A stretch of 64,000 nucleotides of DNA from Phorcus lineatus (Eukaryota > Mollusca > Gastropoda > Trochida > Trochidae): NCBI GenBank assembly GCA_921293015.1, contig OV121090.1:38560533-38624532 (forward strand), written 5' to 3'. This document shows positions 12,701 through 24,200 of this stretch, piece after piece; the first letter of the stretch is position 1; the number at the start of each line of letters is the position of its first letter. Under the pieces are notes generated by a model that worked only from the letters and a program-made list of their open reading frames with translations, had not been told where the DNA came from and did not search any database. A program made the position numbers and the translations under genes.

Positions 12701-15481
12701 AGCAGGAGAAAATCTCAACCTGGTCTTAACAAAGAACAAGAAAGCGAAAAGGAGGTTTCAAAATGTCAAACTCAGAACAGAGAAAAGAAGAGAGATAAAC
12801 AAAGTGACAATTTGACAGAGCATGACTCTATTGAGATAGAAGAATATTCAACCAGCTGCAGTGATCTTGAGGATAGAAATTCCCATAACTCTTCTGCCAA
12901 AGAGAAAAATGTATGCCTAGAGCAAGCAAGTGGTGAACAACCTGAAGAAAAACTAGACACACTACCTGCAAGTGAAACTAAAGCATCAAGTGTTAAGAAA
13001 CGTCAAGCCAAGACTAAGCAAAAGGACATTGGAGAAGATGGTCCACAGTTTTATGATAGGCTGGACAAACTATCACATGGTGAAAAACAGAAAGAAACAA
13101 AAATAAGTCAGTCAAAAAAATCTGATAAAGGGCTAAAAAGTGACAATTCTGAAGAAGAGCGCTATAGACAAAGACAAATAAAAATAAGAGAAAGAGAAAT
13201 AACATCAGATGAAGACAATCACAGAGTGAATGATAATGTCCAAAGTCAAGATGTTCTTACAAAAAATGTCAATAATCACAAACAGAAAGGTTTAACAGGT
13301 AGAAGGCAAAGTAGAGCAAAAGAAAACAAAAGAATTAAAGATGATTATGAGGAAAAAAATCAGGATGTCAACACTGATGAAGATAATACATGCTTTATTG
13401 AGAAGAATGGAAATAGAAGTAATGATACAAAAACAGTACAACAAAAAGATACAACAAACAAAAGACAAAGTAAAATGAGAGAATGTGAAAATACACAAGA
13501 AATTCTAAATCAGCATGGGAGATTAGACACTTCATCAACCAGTGTGGTGACACTAGAGGACAACACTGAAGACCTCCCAGAAGCCAAGTCTAAAGGTACC
13601 ACAGATATTATGAAGGGGAGAGAATTAAATGCATGTGAAGAAGATTTTGAAGATAATGAAAGGTGTGCACTTAACACACAAGATGCTGAGTTGGTGGTAT
13701 TGACTGCACTGGGCATGGATACACACACACTCAGTGAGTTGATTCCTGTCACAGAAATCTTAAGCAGTGGAAGGAAAAGTAAAAATAGAGAAAATCCACT
13801 GAGTTTGAAGAAGAGACCGGTCTTAACTACAGAGAAAACAGAGGATCCTATTACAGGAAAATATGGAAAAAAGAAGTCTAAATCTACTTCACCGTATTTT
13901 GAAACTTCTAACCAACAAGAAGAAACAAATTCTGAGGATGTTAAATTCAATCCAGATACGTCAGTGGTTAAAAGATTTGTGACTTTGAGAAGAAATATTT
14001 CCAAAAAACAAAGTGCACAGGGTGATGAGGCAAAAGAAAACACTGTATCTGTAACCCCTCTGAAGAGAAAATTAACAAAAATGTCTGAACAAGTGGAAAC
14101 TGAAAGTTCAAAATCCAGAAGGAAAACAGGTGAGCCTGGTCCTTCGAATATCAGGCCAACTTCACCTGACGATGTCATTGAACTTGATGTCCATGATGAA
14201 GTAATGGCCCAACCAAAGCCAGATATTTTGAAAATGATGGACCAGACTTTAAAAAGGTTGAATAGTAAGGTCAGCACTCGCAATAAGAATAAGGCATTAT
14301 CTGCAGAGAAGAAAAGAGATATAAGAAGTGAGTATGTCAAATCTATATCTATCCATAAAATTATGTAAAATGTGTTAGTATTAAGTTCAAGTGTGTACAT
14401 TTACTTGACCTTTTGCCTTCAAAACTTGGATTATAAATGACAGGTTTTCAATTTTTTGTTTAAACGACTACATTGTTTTGCATCGGTTACTCTCAGGTTT
14501 CATATAAAAATTTAATTTTTCAATATTGCTCAATAACGTCCCAACAATAGATTTCTTAAGTTACAAGAATCATTTTAGCTCATGAGACCTATGTCAGACA
14601 GGCTTGTGGCATGGGCTGGTATTCTATGGTAACGGTTTTGCCCTCTGTGCTGGTCATTTAGGTCAATTGTAAAATTTGTGAATGATGGTAACTAGAGTAA
14701 GTATGAGGCCTGGAGAGCTGAAACCTTGTATACAGAGTAACAGACTCCTTAGCTCATGGGGATTATAACTAATAGATTTGGTGAGACTGTAACCCCTAAA
14801 AAGGTTACGTTTTTCTCATCATCTTCTTCAGAAGCAAAAGGCTTAGAAAGCTGAAACCTCGACTCCTTTGCTGATGGAGATTATTATTTATAGATTTAGT
14901 GATTCTGTGGCTGCCAGGTTGGATAAATTATAGATAGCCTGATGAGCTACAGGCCAATGGTTCTACTTTTGTTTTATAATGATTGATTTGTTTCTTGTTT
15001 CCATTACAACCCCTTCAGTTACAAATATAAATACTGTTGATCATCTCACTTCAGCTTATGGTAGGACAGATCATTCCTCACATGCTGCGAGGAGTTCTGA
15101 AACTGCACATGAAATATCTCGGATATCTTCTGCAGAGGTCAGTTGTTCTGAGATTTTTGGTATCATTTTAAAAAGTAAGCTGCAAAATACATACGGAATT
15201 TTGGTAATATGCAGTGTTGTTCCCATCATTGAACTTTTGATAACTTGTCTTTTGCATTATTTGAAACATTACTATCAGTCACATGTTGAGAATTTGCCTG
15301 CAGCAGGCTCATATGTAAGGCTTTGGTTTACTTCTTCCCTCAAGACTCTGCTGACCTTCCTGAATGTGAAGCCGCTTACAGACAACCGGGTCTTGAATCA
15401 CAGGACCACTCCATGTTTGAGGAGGAAGATCCACCAGATTTACCAGAAACCCATCCACTACCCATCAGAACACTGACATGA
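3716..15481 (+). CDS. ACD: TPP1/ACD-like shelterin protein, 11 coding exons, about 1,530 aa
   Basis: Exons: 3716-3820, 4988-5097, 5701-5788, 7479-7567, 7982-8035, 8860-8990, 9702-9821, 10275-10954, 11390-14327, 15019-15159, 15345-15481; all junctions are GT-AG and in phase. TPP1 holds POT1 on telomeres and recruits telomerase through its OB fold. The N-terminus aligns with that fold: WILDFVLG (residues 14-21; human WIRELILG), VSDNAVFITAIFTQEAID from residue 50 (human VSDGTHSVRCLVTREALD), FALAIKKFSLL at 106-116 (human FYLQVDRFSLL), then PLVQKAAEEVWTEH and LGSQLSVLLDAM, which match the helices after the fold. Human TPP1 is about 460-540 aa; here exon 9 alone encodes some 980 residues of low-complexity Ser/Lys/Glu-rich, probably disordered sequence. 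An in-frame upstream ATG is absent, so I start at 3716. The last splice is uncertain: donor 15137 with the other frame would end at 15476. Family call firm from the OB fold; C-terminus less sure. Confidence 0.85.
4040..4760. repeat. Diverged tandem duplication in TPP1 intron 1
   Basis: Blocks recur in the same order: a TAGTCCAGCTTGC segment at about 4050 and 4684, a TTATCTGTAGCAGC-like segment at about 4104 and 4410, and a segment TCTAACTTCAATC...ACCCTTTGACTA at about 4180-4230 and 4457-4502. Together they indicate two to three decayed copies of a roughly 300-bp unit, interrupted by the foldback element at 4522-4667. Confidence 0.5.
4522..4667. repeat. Foldback element (146 bp) in TPP1 intron 1
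   Basis: The ends are inverted copies: CATCTTAGAAAATTTTC at the left and GAAAATTTTCTTAGATG at the right, continued inward by TTTTTT(A/G)TTCAG and, less perfectly, by a GCTACCCCC block. Arms of about 50 bp enclose a short centre. This is the shape of a foldback MITE; no target duplication is clear. Confidence 0.6.
5543..5599 (+). repeat. Short dispersed repeat, copy 1 (TPP1 intron 2)
   Basis: CGCCGCTAATCGCTGAAATA...ACAATAACTCACTCACTC. Four related copies occur in the window (here, 18028, 24996 inverted, 47117). The unit ends in a (CTCA)n run, which links it to the microsatellite type frequent in gastropod genomes. Confidence 0.6.
5986..6743. mobile_element. hAT-like non-autonomous transposon with decayed transposase start (TPP1 intron 3)
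   Basis: Terminal inverted repeats are CAGGGATAAACCTAGGAT at the left and CAGTGATAAACCTAGGATT (reverse-complemented) at the right; the CAG(G/T)G start is typical of hAT elements. The flanks share TTCATC, but a clean 8-bp target duplication is not present. Inside, on the plus strand from 6365, a short frame begins MSQKNILSFFSKQ, a start seen in hAT-derived proteins. It soon hits a stop, and an acidic continuation lies in another frame up to about 6560, so the gene is broken. At 758 bp the element cannot encode a full transposase. Confidence 0.65.
8453..8846. mobile_element. hAT MITE with perfect 8-bp target duplication at TPP1 exon 6 acceptor
   Basis: The ends are TAGGGGTGAAACGGT and its inverted copy ACCGTTTCACCCCTA, and CTTATTTC stands immediately on both sides (8445-8452 and 8847-8854). 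This is a textbook hAT insertion of 394 bp. Its right end is 13 nt from the first base of TPP1 exon 6 (8860), and the right-hand target copy now forms most of the polypyrimidine tract. An open frame starting within the element (8795) runs in frame into exon 6. Confidence 0.85.
10059..10139. repeat. Near-perfect 81-bp palindrome (TPP1 intron 7)
   Basis: The right arm (10101-10139, 39 nt) is the exact reverse complement of the left arm (10059-10100) except for three extra bases (CTT) in the left arm. The arms touch at TGTA/TACA with no loop. This could be a foldback element or a recent local inverted duplication. Confidence 0.8.
14640..14960. repeat. Tandem units of a dispersed ~135-bp repeat family
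   Basis: Two diverged units carry the blocks (A)GCTGAAACCT..., AGACTCCTT(A/T)GCT(C)ATGG and TAGATTTGGTGA, separated by TTCTTCAGAAGCAAAAGG. The same order of blocks appears inverted at 20920-21330 and in this orientation at 41120-41370. It lies in TPP1 intron 10 next to a hairpin-like tail GAGCTACAGGCC...GG. Confidence 0.6.
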
Positions 15482-18293
15482 TGAAATGGGATATGGAAGA
15501 AATGGTCGAAACACAGAAACATATGCAATATTGTGGCCAAATATTGACATCCAAGATTTCCAGATGAAAATCTGGTTGATATTTTTTGACAGAAATCCCT
15601 TTGTTCATCTTTCAAATTAATGAATAATTTGAAAATTTTACATGAATATTTGATCACCAAACCTTTCTCAAAGGAAACATGTTGTCAATTTAGTTCTTAC
15701 AATTGTTGTTTTCCAGTGAAAGTTTTCACACTATTGATAATTTTGAAATATGATTGATTTTTTATACAGATAACACTGAACAATTTCACAATGAGTTTAT
15801 TTTCAAAAGGTGCTAAAATGTGTATTTATAATGCAGAAACCTTTTTCTGTGAACAGCAATTATGTGCTAAGTTTTCTCCATGAAAGTTGCTTGTAAATCA
15901 GTTTTGTTTGTCCATTTTTTCCCCGTAGTGTTGTTCTGTACATCCTGATTGTTGGTAATGTTGTATGTCATGAATTCTTATGCCCAGTGTCCACACTGCC
16001 AAAATAGGAGAAAGATAGAGTGGATCATCGTTCTGTCTCAAGCTCACCACAAGCAACCACTTTCCACTTTTTTGTTAGCTCCATATCATATGAAAATCTA
16101 TTCTCAAATGTGTTTCAGTCTTCATAGGGGCATTATAAAAACATTGCCTATTCATTTGAAATACTTGATAGCGTTATTAACTCTATTTTTTCAAATATTG
16201 TCAGCACAGTATTATTATATACTATTATTACAATGCTACCTTCAAATAATTGTGAAACCATTCATTTTAATGGTTCTCACAACTTCTAAAATGCAGTACA
16301 TATACAACCATCTTTAATGTTACCTTAAGATAAAAGCTGCCATATTTTCTCGAATACAACCTAGGTATTGCTACGATCGAACCCTTTGATTATACAGCTC
16401 TGGTCGAAAAAGCAACACAAAGGTTCAGAGGGTGTTGAAGATTTGTCCTCAAGAGAATAAAACATGGAGGAGGTGTATTCCATGTAATCAAGGAAACACT
16501 GTAAATATGTCTTATTTTATTTCCTCTAGCAGCAGGCAAATGTAAAAGAACCCTATATTTATCACCTATTAAATTATGTATTTCATGTTAAATACTTTCT
16601 TTGTTGTTTATTTAGCTAACTTCAATGGTAAATATTTTGTAATGAAATTGTAAAGGTACATTCATCAAAGAGGATACATTGTAACAGTTTAAATGCCTTC
16701 ACTACACAGGACTTGATATCAACTTTAACTTTGTGCTTTAACTATAATAGTTCAGGGCAAAACTGTACTTTATTGCAAACACATGAAGGTTGAAGCTACT
16801 CTTTTTTTTTCTAGCATTTTGATTTTTACTCTTGTAAATTATTTTTCAGCCAAAATGAACGTTATTGAAATTGAGTGAATTTGGCAGTGAATTAGATATG
16901 CTCTGTTAGGGCCAATTATTGTTGTTGACATCATGGTTCATTGTTTCTTGACGTCATTCAAAAACTATACTTTAATGCAGAATAAAGGATAGGCGGCACC
17001 TTTGATCTTTACCGAAATAATGCAAGAATTCACTATGAAGGCTATAGTAAAAACAACACTAAACTGAAATACATTTAATACACATGTTTATTTAATATTT
17101 ACAATGGGACCCCATATAATCTCTTAACGTTCACGAGGTATAAATTTTGTGAATTCTTTGGAGAGACATTTAGAAATTGGTAACATGAATGAGAGAGAGC
17201 TCTCAAAATTACCACTTCTTTTTTGCAAAAGTGACAGTTCAGTGTGGATACTTAGACTGTGTTGTGGATGAAATGAAGCTTGACAAACTTGTCAGCCAAT
17301 ATGTCCCACTCCTACATTAAGTAAGTTATAAATTTATAGAACTTGCTAATCAAAATGTCACATGGTTGTTTTGGCATTAATGATAAGCACATTGAAAATC
17401 ATCAATCATTATTGATTTCATGAATCTGCTCAGTTTGTACAGCATCAAATAGATTTGACAAGCTTAATTTCTTTTAAACAGGGGAACATGTTATCAAAGT
17501 CATTTCTCATGTAATGTCAGAATAAAGGACAACGGCCTGAGCAATCGTTTCCACATCTAGAAATCCATAATCATAATAAGACTGATAACACTCACAACAC
17601 AGTTTTAATTCAGTCTCCAAATTTTGGTAAAAGGAATTTAATGTTTTGGTGCATTTACTGTAAAAGATAATTGTTCATACAGTCTTGTAGATCTTCTTGG
17701 ACAAGTAAACCGTTGAACTATTAGCAAACTCTGATGTCTGCACAGTCTTCTAATTTCCCCATTCTGTCCTTTCAGAAGGCACTCAGCTCACTCGCTTTCT
17801 TGGCTAGTATTATGGAATCCGGATTTGTTGCAAAAATTTAGCTGTGAAATCTACAATGCTGCATGTGCATTTTCCCATAAAGAATATCTTCTTCACTAGT
17901 GCAATGCTTACATATTTCCTACAGGACAAGTCAGTTGAAATGCAAGACTCTTTGATTAGAAAGTTATATGGACACTATTCATTTTTGCAAATGTTCATCA
18001 CTTTTTGGCTTGGCTCAAACACAGAAACGCCGCTAATGGCTAAAATACTGCCCAAGTGGCGCTAAACAATAACTCGCTCACTCAAACAGAGAGTTAGGGC
18101 CAACTGTATCAGAGTTTATATTGAGAGATATGACTTGGGATACATCTCTGGTTTGGTAAATTGCCTTCCATTAAAAAAAAGCAAGTTGTATTTGTCTGAC
18201 TTCATATCATCAAGACTGGATTGGAATTCATCCTCTTCACATAATGGATCCTTTGAACATTTCAAATTTGAAAGGCTTAATCAAATCACACAA
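15482..18293. other. Convergent 3' flanks of TPP1 and CNBD1
   Basis: This 2.8-kb AT-rich interval lies between two genes that end towards each other. AATAAA-type signals on the plus strand (near 16457 and 16980) could end the TPP1 transcript. Open frames such as 15949-16317 have no start context or family match and I regard them as UTR or spacer. One copy of the short dispersed repeat sits at 18028-18084. Confidence 0.5.
18028..18084 (+). repeat. Short dispersed repeat, copy 2
   Basis: CGCCGCTAATGGCTAAAATA...GCGCTAAACAATAACTCGCTCACTC, the best preserved of the four copies. Confidence 0.65.
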
Positions 18294-21200
18294 TTATTTA
18301 GCCCAGCGCCCATAGCCAGGCCGTATCCCCCGAGAGTTGATAACATCCACCACTACACTGTGTTTAAACTCATTCCACTCTCTCTTCATCTCCTGCTGTA
18401 TGTACTCCTCCTGGATATCTGCCTGCAACATTCACATACATTGTGTCACATTGTAGTAAACCAGAGGTTATTGCCTGATAATATTTATATAAACCCATGA
18501 CATCAAAAGAATGAATGGATTAATCTTAAATGTTTTGAAAGAGGCATGCCACCATTGACCCACCCTATTAGTCACAAAAGTTTACTAATACAGGAAAATC
18601 CATTAAATATGCTGGTAATGCACTTTATAAAACACTTCTCTCAGCCATTGATGATTTTCCTTTTCTTAATTGCAGAAACTATTTTCTGGATGTTAACAAG
18701 ATTTTAATTTTAATGACAAATAACATCTTGGACTTACCTTAGTGAGATCTCCAAATGTTCTGCTGTTTGATTGCTTGAATAGTTGAACTGTTACTTCATC
18801 CAGCTCTGGAATTGGACAAACATTACTGTGAAGAAAGGCTTTTCATTCTTGCTTTAAATGAGTTAAGGAGAAAATTAATCAAAAATTGAATGTACCACCT
18901 GATGAAGGCGTAAGCATTTACTCTGAAATGTTGTGAATTTCACATAAAGAAGTTGTTGTCCAGAAAATCTTGTCTTCCCTAACAATATTTTAAATCAAAT
19001 GGTTCTAAAATATATCTCCAACAAAACTTGAGAATTTTCAAGCCTGTTTGTCTTACCGGAGATCCTCTCTGGTTTGATGACGCCCATCTCAATGTCTGTA
19101 GCAGTGACTATGGAGCATGTGATTGGCTCATCCAGCAGCACGCTCAGTTCAGCAAACGAATCAGAGGGTCCCAGTCTTCCCATCACCACCTGCTTTGTCC
19201 TGCGCTCCTGGGAGATTAAAGATAAATGCAAACTTACAAAAGTGTGTAAAGTGTTTGCTGTAATTATTCTATCATTGAGCCAAATTAAGTGCACAAGTTG
19301 AGGGTGGTCGTCTAACACATCTCTCTATTTGATTTTTCTGAACTTTTTTGCACTTTTCAGACAACAAATCACAATGCACCTAATTGGTTGATACATAATT
19401 ATTTTCTTCATACATATTTTGTTAACAAAGAAATAGGGGTAAATGTGATTTTGAAATAACATATATGAACAAATAACTATTCTAGTTTCCTTACTTATTT
19501 TGCACACTATGAATCTGTCGCCTGTTTTAATTTTAATTTGAACAATCGCTGCAGCCCAGGTCAAACCTTTACCTACCTTCTGTCCATTGCGTAGAGTGTC
19601 GAGTGCTTCCACCTGTCTCAGGACATGGCACTCCCCTGACTTGATGAAGCCGATGAATGGTGACTTGTAACCCTCTGACACAACCACTGAGAACAAAGAA
19701 GCAAATGACAACATAATTTAGATTTTTCAACAGACCCAAGCATGCTTACGTTGCTACTCATATCATTACTCTAACCAGAGCTGCCATTATGGTGCAAGCC
19801 TTAGAGTCGCCTCCACAACCCATTACCAGATCCCAATGGCTACCTGCTATGTTGATAGACTCACGGTTAGAATTAATTCACTCCATTGAGCTGACATGAC
19901 ATTTTTCGTAACTAATGCGCGTGAGGCCAAAAATCAAGCCTTCAATCTTATCCAAACAGTGCAGTAGTGCTTCCAACCATTAATAAAACCACTCTTATTG
20001 TGGCTGAATGTTGCTGGTGGTGGTTAACTCAGCTATGAACAGGACCAAGTGCAAAGATCCAATATCTACAGATTTTATTAAAATTACTCTACCCATAGGC
20101 TAACCTTTCGCATTCTCATTTAGTTGTGAAAAAGATTACTAGAAAGAGTTATTCTTCTGACTACCCTTAAAATATATGGAAGCTGAGAGGAAAAATAAAG
20201 TGTAAAGTAATGGCTGGGTATCTGATCCATTGATCCATTGTTGGAAATGTGTTTGAGGGACTCTAAGGTCCCTCAATTATCTATGGAAACCCAAAGGGGT
20301 TACTGACCTGTATTTGGAGGGTACGTGATCCACTCTATGAGGTTAGCTACTTCGATGAGAGGCTGACGGGGCCATTTACTGTACTGGGTCCCAGATAGAA
20401 GTAGGTTTAGCTTCTCTGTGTGCTCTCGGTGGCGGATTTGCTGCAAATCAATTTTGTCATGAAGTCAGTACAGGTTTTATGACAATCTTTGTAAACATGT
20501 AATGCGGAAGAAAGGTTCAAAAGAGCAATTTTCAACATTTTACACATCTTACATAATGGAAACCATTTGAAAGAGTTAAATTACTAAAGGTTGCAGAACA
20601 TCACAACAAAATCTGTAAAGTGATATTTCTTCTCAAATTGGGTCCATGAATGTAAATGGACATGGAGGTTATAGATCAAGTTGCTCCAGTAGTTCAGAAT
20701 GAAAGTTGACACATGAGAGAGGATAGCCAGACCTTCAAATGAAAATTAATTGAAAATGAAAACCCTAACAAATGCTCCCTTACCTCAATGACCCTAGTGT
20801 AGTCAGACACCGATATCTTGAGGAACTCGCAGTGATCTTCTAAAGTTCTCACACTCAGGACTCTGTGGGAATCAAGTGCTTCTTTAGAGTTATACCACAT
20901 TTGTAGCTGCTCAGGCTATCTATAACTTATGATACAAATGGTCACAGGTTCACAATTCGGGGGCCACAGAATACTAAATCTATTGATCATAATCCCAATG
21001 AGCGAAGGCATCTGTACACAAGGTTTTAGCTTTCTAGACCTTTTGCTTCTGGAGAGGAAGATGATAATAGCTTTTAAAGGTGTGGTCCCTGTTGCCCTTA
21101 AAAGGTATCATAGGGTCACCAAATCTATAAATTGGAATCCCTATCATCTAAGGAGTGTGTATGCAAGATTTCAATTTTCTAGGTCTTTTGCTTCTGGAGA

Positions 21201-24200
21201 AGAAGTTGAAAATAGGTTTTTAGGGCGTGGTCCATATTAGGCTTCACAAGATCATGAAATCTATTAGTTAGAATCCCCATCATCTAAGTAGTCTGAACAC
21301 AAGGTTTCAGATTTCTTAAGTCAATGGTTCTGAAGAAGAAAATGAAATAGTGAAAGGTTAAAGACGTCAAGGCTGAAACGAAAAGATTTCGAACTCTTTC
21401 CGCTTTGCCCTTGACATCATCGCCCACATTTTCTGTGCTAAGAGTTTAGCCCACTGCAGGCCCTTCTGATAGGCCAATCAGAAGGCGGCTTTCAAAATGA
21501 ACTTCAAATGTCAACGGCAAAGATAGCGGTAGGGACCTGTCGCGTTTGAAGAGAAGACTATTTAAAATATTAATTTCAAATGTAATTTCAGGCATATGGT
21601 TAGATGGATACAGGGTAGATCTATCACGTTTGAGGTCGATCGATATTTACTGTAGAGTTTGTAAAGTTTAAAAGTAACGTCAATACGAAATCATTTTACG
21701 AATGGAATTCGTTGTTTCAATTTTGAATGTTTCTAATAAAATGTATCTGTTTTCAAACAAAATTTATTGCGAAATATTTGTTATCAAACCTTATGTAATG
21801 GCGTCATCGTTTTGTGTTATTTTGGAGAAAAACGATGAGATTTACTCAAATTCTGAACACCGAAAGATGGGATGTGTGAAAACTTGATGCCGACTAGGTT
21901 TGATCGAAAATATCAAAACAGGAGTAAATGCATCATTTGGTAAAATATATTTTGACTGCAGCACATGCAAAACGGGGATTTTTTTTTCATTTCAAGTGAG
22001 TGAGTGAGTGAGTGAGTGAGTGAGTTAACGTGCTTTAAACAATATTTCAGTTATTAATGAAATTCCATTATGACAAGCTCTCAGTCTTTGTATCAGTGCA
22101 CTACAATTTTACTCTCATAAATAATCTACTGCTTATGACGTAAAACATATGCCTTGAATAAGAATCATATAAAGAAGGAGAACAAAATCTAATTACTTGA
22201 GGACTACGGCCCGATGTGATTTAATTGTTCAAATTTAATTCTTGTTGCTGTCAGTGAATACGTAATAGATACATGATGACACAAGGGGTGTATACGAAAT
22301 ATCAGCGCGCTATCATCTCACGAGGGGGCGGAGCCCCCGAGTGAGTGATAGCAAGCTGATATTTCGTATACACCCACTTGTGTCAATCATGTATCTGTTT
22401 TATCCAATGGGTAACCCTTTGCTCTATGCGACCTTTAACCTGACATCATTTCTCTAAGTGATTCTCGACTAAATTGAATCAGTCGGAAGAAGTAGCCCAA
22501 AGAGTACTGACCCTTAATTAATTTTCCTCCTGGCGCCAAATTTGATCTGATAAATAACTGCAAGGTAAGGATAACCTGATCGACTTATATTTATATATTA
22601 CTGACCTGTCTATTGCCATTTTGTTTTTCATTGAGTGAGAGAGGTGTTATAATTAACGCGCCTGAGCAGTCCGCCATTCGCTGCGTATTTCATAAAGATA
22701 TCTTAATATATAACCAGTGTCATTGTTTACATTAAGTGAAATTTTGTTTACCGTTTTGTCATCAGTGGTCTTTTCCTCTTTTATGTATCAAATGGTAAAT
22801 CTATAGATGGACGAAGAGTGTGAATTACTTGAGTACTCATGCAGATTTCTTTCACAGATTTCTTTCACAAATCAATTGGTAGTTTTCTTTGGCGCAAGTA
22901 AATTCCTATTATCAGTGATGACTTACAACCTGTTTGTTGCGTTTCACGATTAGCTTGATATTTGTTGTTTTAAATAATTGAGAAAGAGTGAAGTGTCGGG
23001 TAATGTTTTTGTTTTGATGCCTGTCGTCACCGAGCGACTTCCTTTCCTTTGATCTCTGGCTACATTCCTCAATGTGCAACAATGTTGAAATGGCTCAAGG
23101 TCGTCGGCCAGATGTGCCTAGCTCCGCCCCATAACTGCCTCTTTCCTTCACGATTGCCGAATCAGAAGGTCGGAAATAAGTGTTGGCGATAAATTCGTGA
23201 CGTATTAATTATAGGTTGAGTTTTATTGATGCATGATTTATCATTGCGTAAAGATCAAAAGGAAATAAGCCGCCCATTGGATAAATGCAAATAATCCATC
23301 TGACTAAAGTATGATATTAAATTTTCGCTTGGAATTTCTTTATCATAAGGTCTCAAGGGTGGGCGTAGGTTTCAAATGTAAACAGGGATTTCATTGGCTG
23401 CAGGTTAGCAGCTAGTAAGGGTGGTAACTCAGTAATGTCGTTAGGTGTCGCTGCTTCGTATCAGAGGTTTTGTTACTGATGAGGGCAAGGTAGAAAATGG
23501 ATAGAGTCTATCTCGATACATTTTCACCTTGCCGTGGGAAGATGGGAATAGGGGTGTAATTCTCTAGATTATTGACAGATCGATATATCTGAAATTTGAA
23601 ATTTTGGTGAAATCGTCTTTATCCTGTTACATATCAACTTCCAAAAATTACAAGAATAGGAACACTTGCCTATAGTTTAATAATGTGAGGTAAGTTAACC
23701 ATGGCATAAACATACTTGGTACTAGGCGATCTATCTTCTATCTTCACAAGAGTTCCAAAACATTCTCCAACCTCCAGCTGCAACAAACATACCTCAGTTT
23801 AAACAAATAGGAAATAGAAGCTGAAAACTTCAGCCTTGGTTCAAGAGTGAATTTCATGGAGGCAAGGAAACTATAAATAATGTCAACATGCTCTTCATAT
23901 CGTTGAAATGATCACCATTTGGGCTGCTAAGAAGGTCATGTAAAGGCCTATCAAAGAAAACATTGAATCTGAATGAAAAAAAGAGAAATTTACACATTCA
24001 CAGACAAAATTGTAGAACAATCTAGTGATACAGTGATAAGCATTTTTAAACAACCTATAGCGCAAAACAAAACACTTGATATGCAACATTGTTACTGCAC
24101 AGGCAATCAGACTGCTTCATGTCTAACAAAAAGCTACCCAAGGATTTCTCTGCCGAACATGCACAATAAAGACAAATGAGGATAAAACTGTGTAATTATT

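Larger units (their letters stand above)
21340..23700. other. Rest of the long CNBD1 intron between 23716 and 20862
   Basis: No exon is missing by phase here. The stretch is patchily more GC-rich than its surroundings. Beyond the microsatellite and foldback it shows a small hairpin at 23484-23535 (GGCAAGGTAGAAAATG against CATTTTCACCTTGCC) and a TAGGGGTGTAATTCTC sequence at about 23551 that looks like a lone hAT end without a partner. The rest looks like old insertion debris. Confidence 0.35.

Noticed and set aside
11650-12815. Several open frames of 68-155 codons overlapping 11.5-12.9 kb in other frames
   Set aside because: Shadows of the long TPP1 exon 9.
13510-14400. 296-codon open frame on the minus strand
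   Set aside because: Antisense shadow of TPP1 exon 9; the plus-strand frame is continuous with the spliced gene and has the expected composition.
15949-16317. 122-codon plus-strand open frame
   Set aside because: Hydrophobic, AT-driven composition, no family match, lies in the 3' flank of TPP1.
23551-23620. TAGGGGTGTAATTCTC as one end of a hAT element
   Set aside because: No matching inverted end or 8-bp duplication found within reach.
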